From Candidatus Zipacnadia bacterium (GTDB lineage: Bacteria > Armatimonadota > Zipacnadia > Zipacnadales > Zipacnadaceae), in assembly GCA_029821515.1 (NCBI GenBank), contig JALGTD010000088.1, positions 1 to 6,439 on the forward strand: a stretch of 6,439 nt of DNA. The letters are read 5' to 3'. The translations under genes and the position numbers were made by a program. Of the stretch, positions 1 through 6,439 are shown piece by piece (positions within the stretch are counted from its first letter, which is position 1; each line of letters opens with the position of its first letter). A model generated the notes under the pieces. The model was not told the DNA's origin and made no database searches. It saw only the letters and a list, made by a program, of their open reading frames with translations.

Positions 1-1
1 G

Positions 2-994
2 GTGGCTTACCTGCAGCAGGTCACGCCCTGGAGCCCGCTGAGCTGTGCCGTGCTGTTGGCAGCAGTCTACGCTACTATGATGGTCTTCCGCGTAGGCAAT
101 GTCTATCTGCTGCAGAGCTGGCCGGACTGGAAATGGACGGCAGTGGGCGCGGTGACCTACTTCCTCTTCCCCGCCGGGATGTTTGTGATCGCCTACCTGC
201 CCAACTACTGGCTGGCGCTGAGCTTTGCGGTGCTGTGGGGCTGGGGCGCGGCTGCGCTGTGGGGTGGGACGACTATGCAGACTCTGGCGCTGACCGAGTA
301 CAACGCCCGCCCCCAATTGACCTACCTCGTTGCGGCTGGCATCACCCTGGTGGCTCTGTTGCTGGTCTTCGCCCTACCCCGGAGCAGGGAGGCGACGATC
401 GCCCCACCAAGTGGCGCAAAGCTTCGGCGAATCGTCACCCAGCCTAAGGCTATCATTTCCATGTTCTTGCTGGGCAGCTCAGCGCTGGCCTTTGGGCTAA
501 TGTTGGGAACATTCGCCGACTATGTCGAAGCCCAATACGGTGCCCAGTATGTGTGGATTACTGGGATGTTCTACCCGGGCATCCTCATCGGCCTCTCCTT
601 TGTGAGTGGATGGCTTTCCGATCTGGGGGGGCGCGCTCCGGTCCTGTCGACCTCCTTCCTGTTAGCAGCGGTGGGATGTGCGCTGGCGGCACTCTGGCAC
701 AGCCCCGTGGCTCTGGCTGCAGCAGCGGCGCTTTGGGGTTTGCTCAACGGCGCAGTCCCGGTGATCAGCACGGCGTTGGTCGGCGACTCAGCCGAGCGCA
801 GGCGACGTCCTCTAGCCTATGGGGCGTTGTTTACCGGCCGCGACTTGGGGGCAGTACTGGGGCTGGTAGGAAGTCGGCTCGCTGCCGGCAACGGCGTCAA
901 TCTGCAGACGAGCTTCGTTGTGTTTGGCGTTCTGTTTGTGTTCTGTGCGGGCGTAGCTGCCCTGCTACAGCGTTACGCCAAACACAGGTTATGA
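2..994 (+). CDS. MFS transporter, 5'-truncated by window edge
   Basis: Integral membrane transporter of the Major Facilitator Superfamily; substrate not recognisable. The reading frame is open to the left edge. The GTG at position 2 is probably internal, because the visible protein begins with what looks like the loop between membrane helices 1 and 2. Visible helices, by residue of the 330 shown: about 14-37, 45-66, 68-95 and 106-126, then a charged central loop (about 127-148), then six helices in the C-terminal half (about 149-172, 184-206, 215-233, 235-260, 271-294, 304-322). The loop between the second and third of these six carries an MFS motif-A-like stretch, GWLSDLGGR. The N-terminal half is odd: the usual motif A is not recognisable (the loop reads SWPDWKW), and only one helix lies between the presumed helix 4 and the central loop where two are expected. 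The gene ends in TGA and converges with the sugar kinase gene. The family call is firm; the function is unknown. Confidence 0.85.
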   Translation: MAYLQQVTPWSPLSCAVLLAAVYATMMVFRVGNVYLLQSWPDWKWTAVGAVTYFLFPAGMFVIAYLPNYWLALSFAVLWGWGAAALWGGTTMQTLALTEYNARPQLTYLVAAGITLVALLLVFALPRSREATIAPPSGAKLRRIVTQPKAIISMFLLGSSALAFGLMLGTFADYVEAQYGAQYVWITGMFYPGILIGLSFVSGWLSDLGGRAPVLSTSFLLAAVGCALAALWHSPVALAAAAALWGLLNGAVPVISTALVGDSAERRRRPLAYGALFTGRDLGAVLGLVGSRLAAGNGVNLQTSFVVFGVLFVFCAGVAALLQRYAKHRL

Positions 995-1047
995 CCTAAC
1001 CAAAGGGGCAGGTGACCAGCGCTTCCTATCTCGTGGGCAGTGCCCAT

Positions 1048-1992
1048 CTACGCGGACTGACTAATAAAGCTATCCACATCCCCGCGCCAGGCCGCTCCCT
1101 GCATTGGCCCCTGTACAGTCGCGCCCAGCGCGCCACAGGCATTGGCCAGGCGGCCGACCTCTTCGAGGGGTAACTCTTCGATCAGCCCCACCACAAAGCC
1201 AGCATCAAAGCAGTCGCCGGCACCGGTCGGGTCAATTGCCTCAACGCAAAAACCGGGCACAGGCACAACATCGTCAGCAGTGAAGATCGTACAGCCCTCG
1301 GCGCCTCGCTTCAGGCCCACATACTGCGCACCACCCTCCAGCAACGCCTGGCAGGCAGCTTGCGGGTCGGAGGTGCCGGTGAGGATCTGGGCCTCTTCGC
1401 CGCTGGGTAGTACCAGCGTGGCAACATCAAGTATCGGAGCGCATATCTGGCGCAGCACCTCTTCGCCGCCCAGCAGTTCAGGGCGCAGATTAGGGTCAAA
1501 GACCACTTGAGCGCCCGCCTCGTCGGCCAGATGGGCTGCCTCATAGCAAGCTTCTCTCATTTCCTCCCCAGCAGACAGCGACGAGCCGCATATATGCAGC
1601 CAGTGAGCATCTGCAAACAGAGAGGCGTCGGGCGGGGCTATCTGTCCGGCGGCGGCGTTGCCGATGTGGAAGATGAACTGGCGGCTGCCGTCGGAGAAAT
1701 ATGTCACGAAGGCAACGCCGGTGGCCAAGCCCGCAATCCGGGCAACACAAGTGGCATCAACACCGTCAGCCGCGAAACGATCCAATAGACACTTGCCGAA
1801 ATCATCCTGGCCCACCGCACCCACGAAGGCCACGCTGTGCCCCAGCCGCGCTACCTGGTCGGCAAAAATGGCTGGCGCCCCGCTGGGGAACGGTCCGACG
1901 AAATCATCAGCCTGGTCAAGCGGACTGTCTACCCGCTTGCGCATTATCTCCACCAACAGCTCACCAATTGCGACTACCTCGCACTGAGTCAC
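1048..1992 (-). CDS. PfkB-family carbohydrate kinase (KDG/tagatose/fructokinase-like)
   Basis: Cytoplasmic ribokinase-fold kinase of 314 residues, a normal length for the PfkB family, transferring phosphate from ATP to a sugar or sugar acid. The N-terminal strand VVAIGELLVEI (6-16) leads to the substrate-side motif PSGAPAIFADQVARLG (36-51), then VGAVGQDDFG (57-66). DPNLR (166-170) is common in 2-keto-3-deoxygluconate and fructose kinases. The C-terminal PfkB signature DPTGAGDCFDAGF (254-266) supplies the anion hole and the catalytic base Asp260. The end, GPMQGA (295-300), is typical of this group. SGAPAIF in place of the commoner GGAPANV resembles sugar kinases related to tagatose kinase, but that is from memory and the substrate cannot be read from sequence. 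The start is GTG, chosen because GGGAGG lies 8 bases upstream. It is the last gene of the minus-strand cluster, 44 bases after the phosphatase. The C-terminus is complete (TAG). Confidence 0.93.
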   Translation of the reverse strand: MTQCEVVAIGELLVEIMRKRVDSPLDQADDFVGPFPSGAPAIFADQVARLGHSVAFVGAVGQDDFGKCLLDRFAADGVDATCVARIAGLATGVAFVTYFSDGSRQFIFHIGNAAAGQIAPPDASLFADAHWLHICGSSLSAGEEMREACYEAAHLADEAGAQVVFDPNLRPELLGGEEVLRQICAPILDVATLVLPSGEEAQILTGTSDPQAACQALLEGGAQYVGLKRGAEGCTIFTADDVVPVPGFCVEAIDPTGAGDCFDAGFVVGLIEELPLEEVGRLANACGALGATVQGPMQGAAWRGDVDSFISQSA

Positions 1993-2000
1993 TGTTATTT

Positions 2001-2006
2001 CCTCCC
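2001..2006 (-). promoter_or_regulatory. Ribosome-binding site of the sugar kinase gene
   Basis: On the minus strand this reads GGGAGG, followed by AAATAACA (8 bases) and then the GTG at 1992. It decides the non-ATG start of the kinase and lies in the 44-base gap after the phosphatase stop codon. Confidence 0.75.
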
Positions 2007-2036
2007 AATTCGCCCTGTCAGGGAGCCTCCTGCAGG

Positions 2037-3185
2037 TTAGCGGGTGACAGTAAACTCATCGTAGCGGTTCCGATTCGTGTCAATAAAGACACAGCTCAAC
2101 TGACTGGGTGTAACATCAATTCGGCAGAAGCCCAGGGAAGCAAAGGCAAATCGGCTGTACGGATTGGGGCTGGCGCCTGGTGAGTACAGAGGCGCGCCGC
2201 CGGTGCCAAGGGTTACGTAGTGGACGCCACCGTGTAGGCTGCGCTCGTAGAGGTGGTCGTGCCCGCAGAAGACTACCTCCACCCCGCCGTCTTCAAGCAA
2301 GGGACACCACTGCTGCTGGATGGTCTCGTTGCCCCCGTGAGGGCCAGATGAAAAGGCCGGGTGATGAAACATTGCAATGCGCCAGTCAACACCAGCAGGC
2401 CGAGGCTGGTTCAGTTGCTGCTGGAGCCATTCAGTCTGCTCCGCTATGCGCCGGCAACTATCCAGCACAAAGAATTGACAGTTGCCATAGGTGAAGGTGT
2501 ACCATTCGGTCCCGTAGTCACCACCACCGCTGGGTATGGGGAGCAGCCCATAGTAGAGCGCGGCATTGTGCTCGTGGTTGCCAACGGCCGGGTAAAAGGG
2601 CAGATTTCGGGCAAAGACACCAATGACGGGAAAGAAATGGTACCAATCATCCATTGAGCGACCGTCAGCGACCAGATCGCCGGTATGAAGAATCAGGCGG
2701 GGATTGGCCGCCAGCATCGCAGCTACTACCTGGCGGTGCGCATCCGGACGGCTGCGCGTATCCCCATAGGCAGCAAACGTCCAGTCAGTCAGCGACTCCG
2801 GCGGTGTAGTGATGCGATGAGGACCGACGCTGGCCGACTGATTACCGGCGACGGCTTTGATGGTGTACCAATAGGTCTGCCCCGCCGAGAGCCCCTGCAG
2901 GCGCACGCGGTGGGTCTGGGCCGGCCCGCCTTCGCCCACTCTCTCGCCGACTAATTCGATCCAGCCGGTGGACGGTATATTGGTGTGCCAGGTCAACAGC
3001 GCGGAGGTGGTTGTCAAATCGCCCAGCGTTGGCCCCATATCTATCTTCAGCGTTGGCAGCACTGGAGCCGACTCGGCAGGCGCAGCCACAGCACCGGCGG
3101 CCAATACAAGTGCCAGCAGGATGAAGCCCAGTGCTATGGGGTGCAGCTTTGTCCGATTATTCATTCTGGTCAACTGTACCTGCAT
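2037..3185 (-). CDS. Secreted purple-acid-phosphatase-like metallophosphoesterase with N-terminal FN3-like domain
   Basis: Predicted exported phosphoesterase of 382 residues from the chosen ATG. A signal peptide covers about residues 1-35: basic start (MNNRTK), hydrophobic core (IALGFILLALVLAAG), AVA/VAA-type cleavage region. Residues about 50-129 form a fibronectin-III-like, purple acid phosphatase N-terminal domain (ALLTWHTN, GLSAGQTYWYTIKA). The calcineurin-like phosphoesterase domain follows with all five metal-binding blocks: YGDTRS (140-145), TGDLV (168-172), VGNHEH (201-206), FHHP (273-276) and CGHDHLYERS (307-316). The Tyr that follows the second block in true purple enzymes (GDxxY) is Ala here (GDLVA), so the purple Fe-Tyr chemistry is not expected. 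The substrate is unknown: phosphomonoester, phosphodiester or nucleotide are all possible. The start at 3185 is preferred because GGGGGA lies 5 bases upstream; a TTG at 3215, an ATG at 3200 and an ATG at 3164 are in-frame alternatives. It lies 41 bases after pheT and upstream of the sugar kinase. Confidence 0.9.
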   Translation of the reverse strand: MQVQLTRMNNRTKLHPIALGFILLALVLAAGAVAAPAESAPVLPTLKIDMGPTLGDLTTTSALLTWHTNIPSTGWIELVGERVGEGGPAQTHRVRLQGLSAGQTYWYTIKAVAGNQSASVGPHRITTPPESLTDWTFAAYGDTRSRPDAHRQVVAAMLAANPRLILHTGDLVADGRSMDDWYHFFPVIGVFARNLPFYPAVGNHEHNAALYYGLLPIPSGGGDYGTEWYTFTYGNCQFFVLDSCRRIAEQTEWLQQQLNQPRPAGVDWRIAMFHHPAFSSGPHGGNETIQQQWCPLLEDGGVEVVFCGHDHLYERSLHGGVHYVTLGTGGAPLYSPGASPNPYSRFAFASLGFCRIDVTPSQLSCVFIDTNRNRYDEFTVTR

Positions 3186-3190
3186 ATGTA

Positions 3191-3196
3191 TCCCCC
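3191..3196 (-). promoter_or_regulatory. Ribosome-binding site of the phosphatase gene
   Basis: On the minus strand this reads GGGGGA, then TACAT (5 bases), then the ATG at 3185. It favours 3185 over the in-frame TTG at 3215 and over the ATG at 3164, which has no comparable purine run close upstream. G-rich rather than canonical GGAGG, so moderate confidence. Confidence 0.5.
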
Positions 3197-3226
3197 ACAT
3201 CAGTTTCTGTCGCAAAACGGTCCTGA

Positions 3227-5341
3227 CTACTTGCGCACCTCTGCGCCAACTTCCTCCTCCACGTAGTTATGAAGCGCTGACATTGCCGCCTCCACCTCTT
3301 CGTCGGTCAGCGTCCGATCCTCGGCGCGGAAGACCAGCCGGAAGGCGATTGACTTGCGTCCGGCGCCAATCTGCTGAGGGTCGCTGTAGACATCAAAGGG
3401 AATCACACTCTCCAGAAACTCACCTCCGGCTTGCTTGATCTCGTCAATAAGGCGCACTGAGGCAAACTCGTCATTATCCGGCACAATAATGGCCAGGTCG
3501 CGCTCAGCCGCCGGGAAGCGCGCCACCGGCTGATAGGTACTGTATAAAATAGCTCGACTGAATAGCATATCCAGGTCCAACTCGAAGGCGCAGGTGTCCC
3601 CGGGCAAATCGTAAGCCTCCGCCACCTCAGCAGCAATCTCACCTACCAGACCAACGGTCTCATCACCCAGCAGCATCTGGGCACACTTGCCCGGGTGAAA
3701 AGTCGAGTGCTCCAGTCGGACAAAACTAAGCTCGGGGATGCCCAGGCCCTGGCACAGTTGCTCGATGATACCCTTCATATAGTAGAAATCAACCTGCGCC
3801 TGCTCAGCAGGCATGTTCCAATCGTCCACCAGGGGACTCCCCATCATTAGCGCGGCAACGTGTTGCCGTTCACAGGGCAGTGATTGCTCATCCTGGGGAA
3901 AGAAGACCGTGCCGATCTCGTAAAGAGCGATGTCGCTAACCCGCTGACGGGCATTGCGGGCGGCAGCGGTCAACAGGCCGGGAAGCAGCGTGGTGCGCAT
4001 CACCGTCAGGTCAGAACTGGCCGGATTGGCTAGCTCCAGGAAATCACGGCAGGCGTCGTCCTGGGGCCAATGACATTCATTCAGAGCACTCGGGTCCATC
4101 ATTGAAAAACTCAAGTTCTCGTACAGCCCGCACTGGCGCAGCAGCTCACCAACCCACCGCCGGAGCCGTTGCTCTTCCGTCAGGCGGCCAGCGGAGGTCA
4201 GGTGGCCCGGCACGGTCAGCTCAATATTCTCGTAGCCATACACAATTGCTACCTCTTCAATTAGGTCAATCTCCCGCTCTACATCTAGCCGAAAAGTCGG
4301 CACCTGAACCATCAGCGGCTCGTTCTCTTCAACGCCAAAGCCCAGGCGACACAGCAAATCGGCCATAGTGGCCGCGTCAATATCCGTCCCCAGGAGGGAG
4401 TTGCACCTGGCCGGCCGCAACTGGAGGCTCCTGGTGACAAAATCCCGCGTCTTGACATCAATAGCAGCCTGAGCTATCTGGCCTCCAGCGGTCATCATTA
4501 TCAGCTCAGCGGCACGGGCCAGCGCCGCCAAGGTGAGATTAGGATCAACATGCCGCTCAAACCGGTAAGAGGCCTCGGTACTAACCCCCAGCCGCAGCGA
4601 GGTCCTGCGGATGGACACAGGGTCGAAATGCGCTGATTCTATCAACACCCGACTGGTAGTTTCACTAACCTGGGTATCGGTGCCCCCCATAATCCCCGCT
4701 AGCGCAACCGACCCCATCGGATCAGCGATGACGACATCCTCCGGGCTCAAAGTCTGCCAGGTGCCGTCCAGCAGCAGTAGCTTCTCTTCCGCTTCGGCGC
4801 GGCGGGTGATAATATGGCCGTCTTTGATTAACCTGAAATCGAAGGCGTGCAGCGGCTGGCCCATCTCCCAGACCACATAGTTGGTACAATCAACTACGTT
4901 GTTGATAGAGCGGATGCCGGCGGCCTCCAGCCGGTAACGCAGCCAGTCCGGCGAGGGGCCAACCTTCACATCCTCCATCAGCAATGCGGAATAGCGGGGA
5001 CACCCGACCGGGTCAGCAATCTCAACAGCCACTGGACCCAGGGTGACGTTATTGGCATCGATCACCGGATCGTCAGTCGCGGGAAAAGTAGGCACCGGAC
5101 CCACGAAGTCTGTCCCCGACAGGGCCGCGGTATGCCGCGCAACGCCCACCATAGAAAGCAAATCGCCGCGATTAGGCGTAACCGCTGTCATCAGAATCTG
5201 ATCGCTGCTGCCCCCGTCCGCCGCCGCCCAGTCACGGACCTCTTCAACCTCCAGGCCACCCATCGTCAGCAGATGACATAGCTCAGGCAGTTCGGGAGTA
5301 CTCGTCAGGTACTCTTTCAACCAACCGTACGGTACACGCAT
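3227..5341 (-). CDS. pheT: Phenylalanine--tRNA ligase beta subunit, lacking the N-terminal EMAP tRNA-binding domain
   Basis: Beta subunit of the cytoplasmic (alpha-beta)2 phenylalanyl-tRNA synthetase, which with PheS charges tRNA-Phe and edits misacylated Tyr-tRNA-Phe. The 704 residues start with the usual MRVPYGWLKEYL and GGLEVEEV (29-35). After a short linker (about 36-48) they jump to the conserved TPNRGDLLSMVGVARH (55-70), so the OB-fold/EMAP domain normally between these blocks is absent. Next come the B3/B4 editing region (about 110-290; NNVVDCTNYV, GQPLHAFD, ALAGIMGG, STEASYRFER), B5 (about 303-372; PTFRLDVEREIDLIEEVA), the catalytic-like core (about 390-600; NPASSDLTVMRTTLLPGLL) and the FDX-ACB domain (about 607-703; ARFPAAERDLAI, GRKSIAFRLVF, RTLTDEEV). 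Family length is usually about 780-800. RFERHVDP replaces the commoner RFERGVDP. The ATG start has AAGGAGG 6 bases upstream. The gene follows the MFS gene by one base; pheS is not adjacent. Confidence 0.97.
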   Translation of the reverse strand: MRVPYGWLKEYLTSTPELPELCHLLTMGGLEVEEVRDWAAADGGSSDQILMTAVTPNRGDLLSMVGVARHTAALSGTDFVGPVPTFPATDDPVIDANNVTLGPVAVEIADPVGCPRYSALLMEDVKVGPSPDWLRYRLEAAGIRSINNVVDCTNYVVWEMGQPLHAFDFRLIKDGHIITRRAEAEEKLLLLDGTWQTLSPEDVVIADPMGSVALAGIMGGTDTQVSETTSRVLIESAHFDPVSIRRTSLRLGVSTEASYRFERHVDPNLTLAALARAAELIMMTAGGQIAQAAIDVKTRDFVTRSLQLRPARCNSLLGTDIDAATMADLLCRLGFGVEENEPLMVQVPTFRLDVEREIDLIEEVAIVYGYENIELTVPGHLTSAGRLTEEQRLRRWVGELLRQCGLYENLSFSMMDPSALNECHWPQDDACRDFLELANPASSDLTVMRTTLLPGLLTAAARNARQRVSDIALYEIGTVFFPQDEQSLPCERQHVAALMMGSPLVDDWNMPAEQAQVDFYYMKGIIEQLCQGLGIPELSFVRLEHSTFHPGKCAQMLLGDETVGLVGEIAAEVAEAYDLPGDTCAFELDLDMLFSRAILYSTYQPVARFPAAERDLAIIVPDNDEFASVRLIDEIKQAGGEFLESVIPFDVYSDPQQIGAGRKSIAFRLVFRAEDRTLTDEEVEAAMSALHNYVEEEVGAEVRK

Positions 5342-5342
5342 C

Positions 5343-6439
5343 CTATGCCTCCTTGACCCGAAACGCTACAACCATTGAGACGACTATCAGGGCTGCGCCC
5401 ATTATGATAAAAGGGGGCCGCAAGCCCAACGAGGAAGCGACTAATCCGCCAATCAATGGGCCTATCGCGCCACCAATAGCCCCCACGGACATGGTCAGGC
5501 CGAAGGCCCTCCCATAACTATCGCGCGGAGCAATATTGCCGATAATGGCATTCACCGTAGGCCCGGTGCCCCCCGCCGCCAGACCGAACAATGCTCTTAT
5601 GCCCAACAGTTGGCCAACACTCTGAGCTATTGCTTGCGGAATACAGAAGATGCCGGAAGACAGCGTACAGGCGACTAAGACCTTCTTGTGCCCAATCCGG
5701 TCGCTAATCCGCCCAATAATCCCAGCGCTAGCCGCAGCCATCAGACCACTGATTGCTATTACCAGCCCGGTGGTTGAGGCAACCTTGGCTTTGAGCACCA
5801 CTAGTGACTCGACGAAGAGCGGAAATATGGGAGCGACAATCGTCCCACCTAAATTAATAAAGAAAATGACCGCCAGCATTGTGTGAAAGCCCCGGTGGTT
5901 AGCCACCTCCCGCAGACTGCCGTTGGCCTTGATCATCTCGGCGCTGGGCCGCGAGAATCTTTCCCGGGCACCTGCTAACACCAGACAACCCCCCAGAAAC
6001 AGTAGCCCGCCGGCAATGTAGAAGGGAATCCGGTAGCCATAGTGGTCTGCCGTTATTCCTCCAAGCCATGGCCCTACCGTAGTCCCCGAGAAGACCGCAG
6101 TCTGCATCAGTCCCAGACTATAACCCAATCTGGATAGAGGGGTCACGCTGGAGACCAGCGCCACAGAGGCAGCTACGGTGCCAGTTATTGCTCCTTGCAA
6201 CAACCGCAGCGCCAGGAGCTGGTAGACATTCTTGGCTGTACCCATTAGGGCCAGCAAAACAGCTCCCCCGAACATCGCCCGTTCCACCATAAGCTTGCGA
6301 CCATAACGGTCGGCGATTGTTCCCCAGATTGGGCTGAAGACCGCGAACATCAGCCCCGGACCAGTCACCAGAATCCCCGCCCAGATAGGCACCATCCGCT
6401 CATTAGTTACCCCCAACTCCCTAATGTAGAAGGGAATAA
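5343..6439 (-). CDS. MFS transporter, DHA1/drug-efflux type, 5'-truncated by window edge
   Basis: Inner-membrane proton-coupled transporter of the MFS, most like multidrug-efflux antiporters. A TTG start could be placed at 6416, but the frame stays open to the window edge and encodes IPFYIRELGVTNE, the usual end of helix 1 and loop 1. The true start therefore lies upstream, and only helix 1 and the N-terminus seem missing. Counting from the TTG at 6416: helix 2 about 10-32; motif A GTIADRYGRK (32-41); helix 3 about 47-62; helix 4 about 66-90 with RLLQG; helix 5 carries motif C GTTVGPWLGG (111-120), the mark of 12/14-helix drug antiporters; helix 6 about 130-150; cytoplasmic loop 151-177; helices 7-12 about 178-353, with a second motif-A copy GRISDRIGHKK (235-245) and GAIGGAIGPLIGG (312-324). 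The substrate is unknown. It ends one base before pheT and is its immediate upstream partner. Confidence 0.93.
   Translation of the reverse strand, partial: IPFYIRELGVTNERMVPIWAGILVTGPGLMFAVFSPIWGTIADRYGRKLMVERAMFGGAVLLALMGTAKNVYQLLALRLLQGAITGTVAASVALVSSVTPLSRLGYSLGLMQTAVFSGTTVGPWLGGITADHYGYRIPFYIAGGLLFLGGCLVLAGARERFSRPSAEMIKANGSLREVANHRGFHTMLAVIFFINLGGTIVAPIFPLFVESLVVLKAKVASTTGLVIAISGLMAAASAGIIGRISDRIGHKKVLVACTLSSGIFCIPQAIAQSVGQLLGIRALFGLAAGGTGPTVNAIIGNIAPRDSYGRAFGLTMSVGAIGGAIGPLIGGLVASSLGLRPPFIIMGAALIVVSMVVAFRVKEA
5348..5354 (-). promoter_or_regulatory. Ribosome-binding site of pheT, inside the 3' end of the MFS gene
   Basis: On the minus strand this reads AAGGAGG, a near-perfect anti-16S match, 6 bases before the pheT ATG at 5341. 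It encodes the second- and third-last residues of the MFS protein (Lys-Glu). The MFS stop TAG and the pheT ATG are separated by a single base, so ribosomes finishing the transporter could restart on pheT (translational coupling, inferred). Confidence 0.85.

Noticed and set aside
2..4. GTG at position 2 as the true start of the left-hand MFS gene.
   Set aside because: The residues that follow look like the loop before helix 2; a start here would leave the protein without helix 1, and no upstream sequence exists to show a ribosome-binding site.
1034..1046. Inverted repeat TGGGC-AGT-GCCCA in the gap between the convergent left MFS and kinase genes, a possible shared terminator.
   Set aside because: The stem is only 5 bp and there is no T-run on either strand after it; chance occurrence in GC-rich DNA is likely.
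1142..2183. Several plus-strand open frames of 67-160 codons opposite the kinase gene.
   Set aside because: They are rich in Pro, Arg, Ser and Ala as expected from antisense reading of a GC-rich gene, show no family motif and overlap a well-supported kinase.
3186..3215. Longer N-terminus of the phosphatase from the TTG at 3215 (392 residues).
   Set aside because: It would put about 10 extra residues before an already complete signal peptide, and the best ribosome-binding site (GGGGGA) serves the ATG at 3185.
2968..3438. Plus-strand 156-codon frame across the pheT-phosphatase junction.
   Set aside because: It is antisense to two confident genes, has a compositionally biased sequence and no recognisable domain.
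5343..6416. TTG at 6416 as the true start of the right-hand MFS gene.
   Set aside because: The upstream codons to the window edge remain open and encode PFYIREL, a conserved end of helix 1 and loop 1, so the gene continues beyond the window.
1..6439. Search for a CRISPR array, tRNA/rRNA genes, insertion sequence ends, T-box leader or novel defence system.
   Set aside because: No regularly spaced repeats, clover-leaf or transposase signatures were seen. A T-box or leader for pheT would have to lie upstream of the MFS gene, beyond the window. Almost all bases are accounted for by five ordinary genes.

Overview
The window is a bacterial chromosome fragment, moderately GC-rich by eye, with short intergenic gaps, GTG/ATG starts and good Shine-Dalgarno sites. 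The one clear housekeeping gene encodes a bacterial-type phenylalanyl-tRNA synthetase beta subunit (pheT) with a C-terminal anticodon-binding (FDX-ACB) domain. I cannot assign a phylum from the sequence. The exported phosphatase and the transporter style would fit many free-living heterotrophs, for example Chloroflexota- or Armatimonadota-like lineages, but that is only a guess.

Layout. From 1 to 994 on the plus strand is the 3' part of a Major Facilitator Superfamily (MFS) transporter that starts upstream of the window. It converges with a four-gene minus-strand cluster across a 53-base gap. Read in transcription order (right to left), the cluster is: an MFS drug-efflux-type transporter cut by the right edge (5343-6439), pheT (3227-5341), a secreted purple-acid-phosphatase-like metallophosphoesterase (2037-3185) and a PfkB-family sugar kinase (1048-1992). 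The gaps are 1, 41 and 44 bases. Each of the three genes with a visible start has a recognisable ribosome-binding site, so one polycistronic transcript is likely. No promoter or convincing rho-independent terminator is visible.

How the genes fit together. No single pathway ties the cluster together. PheT needs PheS, which is not in the window. The immediate upstream neighbour of pheT, where pheS usually lies, is instead the MFS transporter, whose last codons carry the pheT ribosome-binding site. The phosphatase would act outside the cytoplasm, while the sugar kinase would phosphorylate an imported sugar or sugar acid inside the cell.

The most notable feature is PheT itself. At 704 residues it lacks the roughly 100-residue N-terminal tRNA-binding (EMAP/OB-fold) domain normally inserted after the first 40 residues of the bacterial subunit, while the B3/B4, B5, synthetase-like core and FDX-ACB regions all look intact. 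I found no RNA gene, CRISPR array, insertion sequence or repeat family, and no gene-free stretch longer than about 55 bases.
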